Shown here: positions 24,378 to 32,504 of the stretch, in pieces
Layout: each line of letters starts with the position of its first letter
Numbering within the stretch: the first letter of the stretch is position 1
Assembly (NCBI GenBank): GCA_964392085.1
Contig: CAYMOV010000005.1
Span: 10,404 to 74,403, forward strand
Reading direction: 5' to 3'
Source: CAYMOV01 sp964392085
Lineage (GTDB): Bacteria; Oederibacteriota; Muellerivitia; Muellerivitales; Muellerivitaceae
Length of the DNA: 64,000 nucleotides
Notes under the pieces: model-generated
Database searches by the model: none
The model's input: the letters and a program-made list of their open reading frames with translations, nothing else
What the model was told of the DNA's origin: nothing
Translations under genes and position numbers: made by a program

Positions 24378-27266
24378 GTGACGAAGACCCTCCTCATCCT
24401 TTTGACCCTCGCGATCTTCCCCCGCTTGTCCCTGGGCGCCGTTGGGTCCGCCTCGCCCCGTGAACGCCTGTCGTTGGACAAAGGTTGGTTCTTCGCCCTG
24501 GGCCACGCCTACGACCCCACGAAGGACTTCGGCTTCGACACCGACTATTTCTCCACGATCACCAAGGCCGGCTACGGCAGCGGCCCCGTGACTTCCAGCT
24601 TCGACGACCGGGGCTGGCGCTCGGTGGACGTGCCCCACGATTGGGCGGCGGAGCTTCCCTTCTCGCCCGAGGGAAGCCGCAGCCACGGCTACAAGGCCCT
24701 GGGCCGGAAGTTCCCGGGCGCCAGCGTGGGTTGGTACCGCCGTCATTTCTTCATCTCCGAGAAGGACCTGGGCCGCCGCGTCAGCGTGGTGTTCGACGGG
24801 GTCCAGCGGGACGCCGTGGTCTGGGTCAACGGCTTTTACCTGGGCCGGGAAACCAGCGGCTACAGCGGCTTCCGTTATGACGTGTCCGAACTCCTGAATT
24901 ACGGCGGCGACAACGTGGTGGTGGTTCGGGCCGACGTCACGACGGAGGAAGGCTGGTTCTACGAGGGCGCCGGGATCTACCGCCATACCTGGCTCGAGAA
25001 GACCGACCCCCTCCACGTGGCCCCCGACGGCGTCTTCGTTGAATCCGAGGTGAAGGGCGATTCGGCCCGCCTCTCGACCGAGGCCACCGTCCGAAACGAC
25101 GGCGCCACCCCGGTTTCGTACGAAGTCACCCAGGACGTCCGGGACGAGGACGGCCGGTCGGTCGCCACCGGCAAGGTGGGCGGCCTGAAACTGGCCCCCG
25201 GCGAAGAGGGGAAATCCCTGGGTTCCCTCCAGGTGTCCAAGGCCCTGCTTTGGTCCCTCGAATCCCCTCATTTATATACGTTGTTCACGGTTGTCCAATC
25301 CGGGTCCAAGGTCGTGGACCGGGTGGTCACGACCTTCGGCATCCGAACCCTGGGGTTCGACCCCGTCCAGGGGTTCCTCCTCAATGGGAAGCACGTCGAG
25401 CTCAAGGGCACCTGCGTCCACCAGGACTTCGCCGGGGTGGGGGCCGCCCTGCCGGACGCCCTGCAGGACTACCGGATCCGGGCCCTGAAGTCCTTCGGCT
25501 GCAACGCCTACCGCTGTTCCCACAACCCCCCGACCCCGGAGTTGCTGGACGCCTGCGACCGGCTCGGCATGCTGGTATTGGACGAGAATCGCCTCATGGG
25601 TGTCACCCCCGAGCTGACCGGACGCCTGGAGTGGCTGGTCAAGCGCGACCGCAACCACCCCTGCGTCTTCGCCTGGTCCCTGGGCAACGAGGAATGGACC
25701 ATCGAGGGCAACGTGAGGGGCGAGCGCATCGGCGCGCTCATGCAGGCCATCGTGAAGCGCCTGGACCCCACCCGGGGGATCACCGCGGCCGTCAGCGGCG
25801 GCTGGGGCAAGGGCCTGTCGGAGGTCTTGGAGGTCATGGGCTACAACTACTACACCCACGGCGACCTGGACGGCCACCACAAGAGCCATCCCCAACAACC
25901 CTCCTTCGGGAGCGAGGAATCCTCCACCCACTCGACCCGGGGCTGTTACGAGACCGTCCAGGCGGCCTGCCACCTGGCCCCCGCGGACCGGGCCGGGGAA
26001 TTCAGCGCCGAGACATCCTGGAAGCACTACCTGGCCCGTCCCTTCCTGGGCGGCCTGTTCTATTGGACCGGGTTCGACTACCGGGGGGAACCCACGCCCT
26101 TCGACTGGCCGGCCATCGGCTCCCAATACGGCATCCTGGACCTCTGCGGCTTCCCGAAGGACCAGGCCTATTACCTGAAGGCCTGGTGGACCGACGAACC
26201 CGTCCTGCACCTGTCGCCGCATTGGAACTGGAAGGGCCGTGAGGGGAAGCCCGTGACCGTCTGGGCCGATTCGAACTGCGCGGCGGTGGAATTGTTCCTG
26301 AACGGGAGGAGTCAGGGGCGCAAGGACATGCCCCTGAACTCGCACCTGGAATGGGTGGTCCCTTATGAGCCGGGCGTCCTGTCCGCCGAGGGGTTCAAGG
26401 ACGGCAAGCCGACGATGGAAACAAAGGTCGAGACCGCCGGCCCACCCGCCTCCCTCGCCCTCTCGGCCGACCGGATGGACCCGAAGGCCGATTCAGTGGA
26501 CGTCTCGGTGGTGACGGTGAGCGCCCTGGACGCGAAGGGCGTCGCGAACCCCCTGGCGGGTGCGGAAGCCACTTTCTCGCTGGAAGGCCCCGGCAAGATC
26601 ATCGGCGTGGGTAACGGCGACCCTTCCTGCCATGAGCCGGACCAGGTCGTGGACCAGGTGACTTCCCAGGACATCAAGAACCTGAAGTTCAAGAGGGTCG
26701 TGGGATGGGACGGGCTATCCGAGGTGGCGCCCGGGTTCAACGACCAGGCTTGGCCCGAGGGCTTCTCGTTCCGGGGCAGGATCGACGGCAAGGCGCGGAA
26801 CGTCCCCATGACGATGGTGATCCGGGGCGAATTCACCCTGGCCCCCTATGGGCCGGACACCGTCCTCACCTTCTACCCCAAGGCCATCGGGGAGGAACAG
26901 GACCTTTACATCAACGGCAAGCTCATCGTGAAGGGCCTGAAGAACGGCGACAAGACCCAAGCCTACAATCTGGAACACTCGATCCTCCACCCCGGCCGCA
27001 ACACCTACGCCATGGTGGGGACGCCCCTGAGGATGCGCTGGGACTGGGACTACGGCAACACCCACCCGGGCACGATCGGGGCCTTCACGCCCCACGGGCC
27101 CTGGAAGCGCAGTCTCTTCAACGGTTTGGCCCAGGTATTGGTCCAGACGCAGGGGACGCCGGGGGAGATCATCCTGAAGGCCGAGGCGAAGGGCCTGGCC
27201 CCCGCGGTCTTGAAGTTGGAGTCGAAATCGGCGAACCTGCCGGTGGCCGCCCCCTCGGCACCCTAA
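24378..27266 (+). CDS. Secreted glycoside hydrolase family 2 enzyme (beta-galactosidase-like)
   Basis: About 962 aa. Signal peptide VTKTLLILLTLAIFPRLSLG. GH2 layout follows: a sugar-binding jelly roll (GWRSVDVPHDWAAELPFS, GWYRRHFFISEKDLG, VFDGVQRDAVVWVNGFYLG), an Ig-like domain, then the TIM barrel with LKGTCVHQDFAG, AYRCSHNPPTPELLDACD, acid/base Glu in SLGNEEW (about residue 435) and a candidate nucleophile Glu in FGSEES (about 510). C-terminal Ig-like domains (DUF4982-like) include AVELFLNGRSQGRKDMPL. Such enzymes cleave beta-galactosides, beta-glucuronides or related sugars; specificity is unknown. The GTG at 24378 was chosen because AAGGA is seven bases upstream and the signal peptide starts there; an ATG at 24336 would add 14 residues. 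Confidence 0.88.
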   Translation: MTKTLLILLTLAIFPRLSLGAVGSASPRERLSLDKGWFFALGHAYDPTKDFGFDTDYFSTITKAGYGSGPVTSSFDDRGWRSVDVPHDWAAELPFSPEGSRSHGYKALGRKFPGASVGWYRRHFFISEKDLGRRVSVVFDGVQRDAVVWVNGFYLGRETSGYSGFRYDVSELLNYGGDNVVVVRADVTTEEGWFYEGAGIYRHTWLEKTDPLHVAPDGVFVESEVKGDSARLSTEATVRNDGATPVSYEVTQDVRDEDGRSVATGKVGGLKLAPGEEGKSLGSLQVSKALLWSLESPHLYTLFTVVQSGSKVVDRVVTTFGIRTLGFDPVQGFLLNGKHVELKGTCVHQDFAGVGAALPDALQDYRIRALKSFGCNAYRCSHNPPTPELLDACDRLGMLVLDENRLMGVTPELTGRLEWLVKRDRNHPCVFAWSLGNEEWTIEGNVRGERIGALMQAIVKRLDPTRGITAAVSGGWGKGLSEVLEVMGYNYYTHGDLDGHHKSHPQQPSFGSEESSTHSTRGCYETVQAACHLAPADRAGEFSAETSWKHYLARPFLGGLFYWTGFDYRGEPTPFDWPAIGSQYGILDLCGFPKDQAYYLKAWWTDEPVLHLSPHWNWKGREGKPVTVWADSNCAAVELFLNGRSQGRKDMPLNSHLEWVVPYEPGVLSAEGFKDGKPTMETKVETAGPPASLALSADRMDPKADSVDVSVVTVSALDAKGVANPLAGAEATFSLEGPGKIIGVGNGDPSCHEPDQVVDQVTSQDIKNLKFKRVVGWDGLSEVAPGFNDQAWPEGFSFRGRIDGKARNVPMTMVIRGEFTLAPYGPDTVLTFYPKAIGEEQDLYINGKLIVKGLKNGDKTQAYNLEHSILHPGRNTYAMVGTPLRMRWDWDYGNTHPGTIGAFTPHGPWKRSLFNGLAQVLVQTQGTPGEIILKAEAKGLAPAVLKLESKSANLPVAAPSAP

Positions 27267-27281
27267 GCGCAACCACTTTAG

Positions 27282-27379
27282 AACCACGGGGAAGGCGGAG
27301 GGCACGGAGGAACAGAAACGCAAGCTTGGGGTTCATGTCCAAATTTGATTTCTCCGTGACCCCCTTTTACCCCGTGGTT
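27282..27379. repeat. Inverted-repeat element with AACCACGGGG ends
   Basis: Arms 27282-27309 (AACCACGGGGAAGGC at the outer end) and 27352-27379 (ending TTACCCCGTGGTT) pair at about 23 of 28 positions. It has the same design as the elements at 21146 and 22386, and it fills most of the gap before the next gene. Confidence 0.6.
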
Positions 27380-27402
27380 AAATCGGATTTTTTGAGGCCA
27401 TT

Positions 27403-27834
27403 TTGAACCAAGAACCAAGTCACCCGCCCTCCGACGCTGAGCTCCGGAAGAAGCTGTCCGAGGCCTCCAACGCCCTGCTCGACCTGCACCTGGCCCTGAT
27501 GGAGGCCGTGAAGGCCGGCTATGAGAAGGTGAACGGACCCATCGCGGGCCCCGGCGCCATGCTCCATTTGTTGTTGAACGACCCCGCCTTCGCCTGGCTC
27601 AGGCCGATCTCCGGGATGATGGCGAAGTTGGACGAGTGGACCGACGACAAGAAGACGCCGTTGGACCAAGCCCAGGTGGCCCTGGCCCTCCGCCAGGTCG
27701 AGGTCTGGACCAGCGAGTCCCCCTGCGGGGACGCCACCAACGACAGTTACCGGGTTTATTTGGGGAACGATCACGCAGTCACCATGGCCCACGCGGTCCT
27801 ACGCATCAAGCTGAAGGCCCTGCCCAAGCCTTAA
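27403..27834 (+). CDS. Small soluble protein of unknown function
   Basis: 143 aa starting at TTG (27403) with GAGG seven bases upstream. Helical: a start NQEPSHPPSDAELRKKLSEA, then LLDLHLALMEAVKAGYEKV, GPGAMLHLLLNDPAFAWLRP and GMMAKLDEWTDDKKTPLDQ, ending in a short basic tail (RIKLKALPKP). No catalytic motif. It looks like a conserved cytoplasmic protein of the kind found in many environmental bacteria, but I cannot name the family. It precedes a toxin-antitoxin pair, whose promoter begins directly after this gene's stop. Confidence 0.75.
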   Translation: MNQEPSHPPSDAELRKKLSEASNALLDLHLALMEAVKAGYEKVNGPIAGPGAMLHLLLNDPAFAWLRPISGMMAKLDEWTDDKKTPLDQAQVALALRQVEVWTSESPCGDATNDSYRVYLGNDHAVTMAHAVLRIKLKALPKP

Positions 27835-27835
27835 T

Positions 27836-27864
27836 TTGACGTCTTGACGTCACCGAAGTAACTT
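27836..27864 (+). promoter_or_regulatory. Promoter and palindromic operator of the toxin-antitoxin operon
   Basis: TGACGTC-TT-GACGTCA (27837-27852) is a perfect 7-bp inverted repeat. TTGACG at 27836-27841 can be a -35 box, and 17 bases later TAACTT (27859-27864) can be the -10 box. The palindrome overlaps the -35 region 30 bp before the antitoxin ATG, the position expected for an autoregulatory antitoxin site. Confidence 0.65.
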
Positions 27865-27881
27865 GGGGTGGGAGGTGGATC

Positions 27882-28106
27882 ATGAATGCCAAGGCCACCC
27901 TATATCTCGACCAGAAACTGTTGAAGGCCGCCAAAATCAAGGCCGCCCACCAGGACCAAAGCCTGTCCTACCTGGTGAATGAGGCCCTCCGGTTCTCGCT
28001 CAGCGAGGACGCGGCGGACAATGCGGCCACCGGTAAACGCGCGAAGGAACCTGTCCGCAGTCTGGAAGCCGTCCTCAAGGACCTCAAGCGCGACGGCCTG
28101 CTGTAA
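27882..28106 (+). CDS. Ribbon-helix-helix antitoxin
   Basis: 74 aa. The N-terminal part is a ribbon-helix-helix DNA-binding fold: beta strand KATLYLDQKLLKAAKIKAAH, then helices QDQSLSYLVNEALRFSLSED. The basic/acidic tail (RSLEAVLKDLKRDGLL) would wrap the partner toxin. GGAGG lies seven bases before the ATG. The gene is followed after six bases by a RelE-like gene, so it is the antitoxin of a type II module and should repress its own promoter through the palindrome upstream. Confidence 0.85.
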   Translation: MNAKATLYLDQKLLKAAKIKAAHQDQSLSYLVNEALRFSLSEDAADNAATGKRAKEPVRSLEAVLKDLKRDGLL

Positions 28107-28112
28107 AAATCC

Positions 28113-28379
28113 ATGCCACTCCCCCCTTATAGCGTTTCCCTCAAGAAAACCGCCGAAAAAGAACTCCGGGCGGTTCCCCCTCCCACCTTGGCCAAGGTGG
28201 TGGACCACATCAAGGCATTGGCCCACCAACCCAGGCCCCCAGGCGTCGAGAAAATGGCCGGCGGGGACCTTTATCGGATCCGTCAAGGGAATTGGCGGGT
28301 GTTGCATTCAATCCAAGACCAAGATAAAACGGTGTTTGTGATCGAGATCGGAAATCGCCGGGATGTTTATCGGCGATAG
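28113..28379 (+). CDS. RelE/ParE-superfamily toxin
   Basis: 88 aa. It reads as a complete RelE-fold protein: SVSLKKTAEKELRAVPPPTL, LAHQPRPPGVEKMAGGDLYR, then the core strand pair RIRQGNWRVLHSIQDQDKTV and VIEIGNRRDVYRR. The conserved Arg in YRIRQGNWRV and the terminal Arg pair match mRNA-cleaving RelE/YoeB-like toxins better than gyrase-acting ParE, but the split is uncertain. It is coupled to the antitoxin gene with a six-base gap. All expected secondary elements are present and no truncation is seen, so it is probably active. Confidence 0.88.
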   Translation: MPLPPYSVSLKKTAEKELRAVPPPTLAKVVDHIKALAHQPRPPGVEKMAGGDLYRIRQGNWRVLHSIQDQDKTVFVIEIGNRRDVYRR

Positions 28380-28430
28380 TCATTCGATGGACAAACCTTC
28401 TCCAACTACTTTTTGACAGGAAACGACGCC

Positions 28431-29420
28431 ATGGAAACCCGAAAACTTGGAAGCCAAGGCCTCAGCGTCCCCGTCCTGGGGCTCGGTTGCATGGGTATGG
28501 ACTTCCAATACGGCCAGGCCGACGACGCCGAGAGCCGCCGGGTTTTGGACCGATCCCTCGACCTGGGGATGAACTTCTGGGACACCGCCGAGATGTACGG
28601 CCCCTTCGCCAACGAGACCCGGCTGGGAGAGGCCCTGAAGGGTAAACGGAACCAGGTCATCCTGGCCACCAAGTTCGCCTGGAAGATCCTACCGGACGGC
28701 AAAAGGGTGGGCCTAGACGGGAGCCCCGAGAATGTGAAGCGGGCCGTTGAGGGGTCGCTCCGGCGCCTCGGCACCGACCACTTGGACCTGCTTTATCAGC
28801 ACCGCCTGGACCCCAACACTCCTATAGAAGAGACCGTGGGCGCCATGGCGGATTTGGTCAAGGAAGGAAAGGTCAAGTACCTGGGTTTAAGCGAAGTGGG
28901 GTCCCAGACGATCCGCCGGGCCCACGCGGTTCACCCCCTGTCGGCCCTCCAAAGCGAGTATTCCCTCTGGGAGACCGGCGTTGAGGAGAAGGTCTTGCCG
29001 ACGTTGCGGGAACTGGGGATCGGCTTCGTGGCCTTCAGCCCCGCGGGACGGGGCTTCCTGTCGGGCGCGATCAGGAAATTCGAGGATCTCGCGCCGGAGG
29101 ACGGGCGCCGGACGATCCCCCGGTTCCAGGGTGAGAACTTCGCCGCCAATATGAGGCTGGTGGACCAGATCCGGATCATCGCCGAGGGCAAGGGCGCCAC
29201 CCCCACCCAAGTGGCCCTAGCCTGGCTCTTGACCCGGGGTAACGACGTGGTGGCCATCCCCGGCACCACGAAGGTGAAGCATTTGGAGGAGAACGCCCTG
29301 GCCGCCCAGCTCAAGCTGGACCAGTTCGACCAAGCCGCCATCAGCGGCATCCTGTCGGGCTTCCGGGTTTCCGGCGAGCGCCACTCCCCCGCCATGCTGA
29401 AGACCGTCTCAAAAGATTAA
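28431..29420 (+). CDS. Aldo/keto reductase
   Basis: 329 aa, cytoplasmic (beta/alpha)8 barrel. It starts METRKLGSQGLSVPVLGLGC. The catalytic tetrad is visible: Asp in NFWDTAEMYGPF, Tyr in the same motif, Lys in LATKFAW and His in DLLYQHRLDP. The NADP-binding C-terminal part has GNDVVAIPGTTKVKHLEENA. Closest in style to the YajO/AKR13-like group that reduces aldehydes and ketones with NADPH; the physiological substrate is unknown. The ATG at 28431 was chosen (AGGAAA nine bases upstream); an earlier in-frame start would add six residues. It is a single gene after the toxin. Confidence 0.92.
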   Translation: METRKLGSQGLSVPVLGLGCMGMDFQYGQADDAESRRVLDRSLDLGMNFWDTAEMYGPFANETRLGEALKGKRNQVILATKFAWKILPDGKRVGLDGSPENVKRAVEGSLRRLGTDHLDLLYQHRLDPNTPIEETVGAMADLVKEGKVKYLGLSEVGSQTIRRAHAVHPLSALQSEYSLWETGVEEKVLPTLRELGIGFVAFSPAGRGFLSGAIRKFEDLAPEDGRRTIPRFQGENFAANMRLVDQIRIIAEGKGATPTQVALAWLLTRGNDVVAIPGTTKVKHLEENALAAQLKLDQFDQAAISGILSGFRVSGERHSPAMLKTVSKD

Positions 29421-29563
29421 CAAATCCAAAATTCATTCACCGCCAAGTCCACCAAGATCAAATAGGTAAGTCATGAAGTTCAAATCAATATTCCCCATAG
29501 AATATCCGCGGTCCAAACGTTATTGGGAGATAACCGACTCACACGTTTAGCCGAGGGACTCCG

Positions 29564-29836
29564 TTAGGTAACCTTTGGCTTCTTGTTATTGCGGGCGTAG
29601 TCCAGGGCGCGGTTCAAGCCGTCCATGAAGGCTTCCAGCTGGTCCTCGAACACCAGCACGGACGACTTGACGACCTTCCCGTTGCGCTCATGGGTGTCCG
29701 TCACGTTGAGGAAACGGTTGCCCCTCCCCGACTCGCGGTACTCGAAGACGTATTCCCGGTTTCCCAGCTTCATGTTCTCCCAGTGGAGGCTTTTGGACTC
29801 CCCGGCGGGGGGTTTGGGGGCGGGGGTGGGTTCCAT
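29564..29836 (-). CDS. PUR-like (DUF3276-type) nucleic-acid-binding protein
   Basis: 90 aa. After a Pro/Ala-rich lead (PTPAPKPPAGES) comes one PUR-type repeat: KLGNREYVFEYRESGRGNRF, then LNVTDTHERNGKVVKSSVLV and a closing helix DQLEAFMDGLNRALDYARNN. Bacterial PUR proteins bind single-stranded DNA or RNA as dimers. The match is by strand pattern and the terminal helix, so it is moderate. It is not obviously in an operon. Confidence 0.6.
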   Translation of the reverse strand: MEPTPAPKPPAGESKSLHWENMKLGNREYVFEYRESGRGNRFLNVTDTHERNGKVVKSSVLVFEDQLEAFMDGLNRALDYARNNKKPKVT

Positions 29837-29940
29837 GTTCTCAACCTTTCGACGGGTCTATTCCCCGCCTGTGCGGGGCCTGTTCAGGCCATCTTGCCAC
29901 ATAATCGCCCCGGTAAACCGGGGTCGCTTTTCGCCCAAAA

Positions 29941-29970
29941 CAAAAAGGCCGCCCGGGGGCGGCCTTTTTT
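29941..29970 (-). terminator. Rho-independent terminator of the four-repeat lipoprotein gene
   Basis: Perfect stem GGCCGCC/GGCGGCC flanked by A5 and T6, 28 bp after the stop at 29999. On the minus strand the T tract follows the stem. Confidence 0.88.
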
Positions 29971-29998
29971 ACATCCAACCCGTCACGACGTCAGGGCC

Positions 29999-32338
29999 TC
30001 ACGGGCACTTCTCCGCGTAGAAGGAGAAGTTCCAGTCCTGCGCGCCAGCCGGGCTGAACGTTGCCGGGAACGCCTGGTAGCTGTACCACTCGAACTGCCC
30101 CACCCCCGTCGGGGTGTTGGCCACCTGCATGTCGATCCCCGCGGCGGTGTTGTTGGACATGAAGGCGATCCAGTAGGTCCCGGTCGCGAGGGTCCCCGTG
30201 TTGGGGATGTCCACGGTGTTCCAACCGGTCACCGGGACCTGGTCGCCGGATTGGGACAACAACGCGGAGGGGCTCCCCGAGGCGTCGGTATAAAGGGCCA
30301 TCCGGATCAATCCCGTGGGAGTGTTGGGGAGGTACACGTGGAGCTTGGTCACCACGCTGGACGTGCCCAGGGTGAACTTCGTGGCCAGTATGTTCCCCCC
30401 CGAGTAGTTGCTGGCGCTCCCCACGGGCGAGGTGTTGCCGAAGGTCGTGGGCGTGCACCCCGGGATCGGCGTCTCCGTCCGGGTAGGCGAGGGGGTGGAG
30501 GTGAAGGTCGGGGTGAAGGTCCAGGTGACCGTCGGGACCGGTGTGGGCGTCGCGGGCCCCACGCAGTAGTCCGCGTAAAAGGCGAAGGCCCAGTCGGTAC
30601 CGCCGTAGCTGGAGAAGGGACTCGGGAAAGACCCCGTGAAGGACATGCCCTGGTACTGGCCGTCCCCGGTGGTCCCGTAATCCAGGGACATATCGATGCT
30701 GTTATCCGCCACCAGGGCGATCCAGTAGGTGCCCGGGTCCAGGGGCGAAGTGGTGGGGACCACCACGTTGTTCCACCCCACGACGGAGGTTTGGGGGTTC
30801 GAGGCGGCGATCAGGGTCCCCGGTTGGGAGGCGCCGTTGGAGTAGAGCGCCATGCGGATGTTCGCCCCGGCATTGGAGGGGATGTAGGCGTGGAGTTTGT
30901 TGACCTGTCCTGAGGTGGTCAGGGTGAAATGGGTGGCGAGGGCGTTACCCGGCGAGAAGCCGCTTCCCACGCTCCCCCCCTGGAAATTCTTTCCGAATGA
31001 GAAAAGGGTGCAGGCCGGGAGCGGCGTGAAAGTAAACGTCGCGGTGGGGGTGGAGGTAAAGGTCGGCGTCGGCGTCCAGGTGGCGGTCCGGACCGGCGTG
31101 GGCGTCCCGGCCCCCACGCAGTAGTCCGCGTAGAAGCTGAAGCTCCAGTCGGTGGCGCCCGAGCCGGTGAAGGGGCTTGGGAAGGAGCCGAACGAGGCGG
31201 ACTGGTACTGCCCGTCCCCCGTCGTTTGGTTGTCCAGGGACAGGTCGATCGGGTGGTCCGCCTCGAGCGCGATCCAATAGGTGCCGGGAGCGAGGGCAAC
31301 GGTGTTGGGGATGTCCACGTTGTTCCACCCGTTCACGGCCGACTGGCTGGACGAGGCCGCCAGCACCGTCCCGGGTTGGGACGCCACGTCGTTGTAGATC
31401 GCCATCTCGAGGTTCGTCCCGGGGGTCGGGGCCGAGTGGATATAGGCGTGCAAAACCGTCGCCTGGCCGACGGCGGTCAGGGTGAAACGCGAGGCGAAGA
31501 TGTTCGGGTTGTTGTAGACGCCATTGGCGGCCCCGATCCAGTTCTTGCCGAAGGAGAAGGTGGAGCAACCGGGGAGCGGGGTCTGGGTGAAGGTGTGGGT
31601 GAAGGTCGGCGTGAAGGTCGGGGTGGGGGTCCAGGTGTCGGTGGGCACCGGGGTATCGGTGGCGGCCCCCACGCAATAGTCGGCGTAGGCCGAGAAGGCC
31701 CAGGTGTTTGCGGTGCCGCCCGAGAACGTCGGGGGGAAAGGGCCAAAGGCCATGCCGGAATACTGTCCGTCGCCCGTGGAACCGGTGTCGAAGGCCAGGC
31801 CGAGGTCGATATCGAAAGCCACGGCGATCCAGTAGGTCCCGGCGGGCAACGCCCCGGTATCCGGCACGTCCAGGGTGTTCCAGCCGACGGTGGTCACCCT
31901 CACGCTGGACTGGGTCAGCAGGTTGCCCGGTGCGGAACCGTTGTTGTCGTAGAGGGCCATCCGGACGCTGGAGCCCGAGGTGGTGGCGTAAACGTGGAGT
32001 TTGGTGACCTGGCCGGAGGTGGAAAGGGTGTAGCGCGAGGCGAAAAGGTTGCCCGACGAGAAGACCGAGCTGGAGGCACCCAGGAAGTTCTTGCCGAAGG
32101 TGAAGGGCGAGGCGCAAAGGGGCGTCTCGGTGATGGTTGGGGTGGCCGTGGGGGAACCAGGCGTCGGTGTCCGGGTGTTGGTGCTGGTCATGGTGGGCGT
32201 GCCCGTCAAGGGGTTGACGGTGAGGGTGTTCGTCGGGGGTTCCTGCCCGGGGGCGGTGGGCGAGGATTTTTTCTTGCAGCCCACGTAGGCCAAGGCCACA
32301 AGGGTCAACAGGATGGCCGTCAGGCGGAAGCGTTTCAT
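29999..32338 (-). CDS. Lipoprotein with four repeated beta-sandwich-like domains linked by Thr/Pro stalks
   Basis: 779 aa. Lipoprotein signal MKRFRLTAILLTLVALAYVG followed by the lipidated Cys. After a Thr/Pro stretch there are four copies of a roughly 135-residue domain. Each opens with a Cys-x-(S/P/T)-FxFGKN- or TFGNT-like strand and contains TKLHVY or NKLHAY, RMALY, GWNTxDxP or GWNNVxxP, and GTYWIA. Each ends SFYADYCVG or NFSFYAEKCP. Linkers between copies are short Thr/Pro stalks. The copies resemble the choice-of-anchor R type of jelly-roll domain. Function is unknown; a surface-displayed binding protein is likely. The start at 32338 is set by the lipoprotein signal. It has its own terminator. 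Confidence 0.82.
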   Translation of the reverse strand: MKRFRLTAILLTLVALAYVGCKKKSSPTAPGQEPPTNTLTVNPLTGTPTMTSTNTRTPTPGSPTATPTITETPLCASPFTFGKNFLGASSSVFSSGNLFASRYTLSTSGQVTKLHVYATTSGSSVRMALYDNNGSAPGNLLTQSSVRVTTVGWNTLDVPDTGALPAGTYWIAVAFDIDLGLAFDTGSTGDGQYSGMAFGPFPPTFSGGTANTWAFSAYADYCVGAATDTPVPTDTWTPTPTFTPTFTHTFTQTPLPGCSTFSFGKNWIGAANGVYNNPNIFASRFTLTAVGQATVLHAYIHSAPTPGTNLEMAIYNDVASQPGTVLAASSSQSAVNGWNNVDIPNTVALAPGTYWIALEADHPIDLSLDNQTTGDGQYQSASFGSFPSPFTGSGATDWSFSFYADYCVGAGTPTPVRTATWTPTPTFTSTPTATFTFTPLPACTLFSFGKNFQGGSVGSGFSPGNALATHFTLTTSGQVNKLHAYIPSNAGANIRMALYSNGASQPGTLIAASNPQTSVVGWNNVVVPTTSPLDPGTYWIALVADNSIDMSLDYGTTGDGQYQGMSFTGSFPSPFSSYGGTDWAFAFYADYCVGPATPTPVPTVTWTFTPTFTSTPSPTRTETPIPGCTPTTFGNTSPVGSASNYSGGNILATKFTLGTSSVVTKLHVYLPNTPTGLIRMALYTDASGSPSALLSQSGDQVPVTGWNTVDIPNTGTLATGTYWIAFMSNNTAAGIDMQVANTPTGVGQFEWYSYQAFPATFSPAGAQDWNFSFYAEKCP

Positions 32339-32504
32339 GGTCGGCTCCGGGAAAGGGGTTATGAAGTTCCCGAAGGTTAGCGGAAGACCACGACAAAAAA
32401 CCAGGGGGGGACGGTGGAAATCCCACGGATTCACGCCGATTTAACCGTGGGATCCCGGCCAGGGGTGGGGGATTCCCGTGGGCGCTCCGGAAGGCTTCCG
32501 ACCT

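Noticed and set aside
30945..32426. Long minus-strand frame rich in His, Arg and Leu
   Set aside because: Shadow of the four-repeat lipoprotein in another frame.
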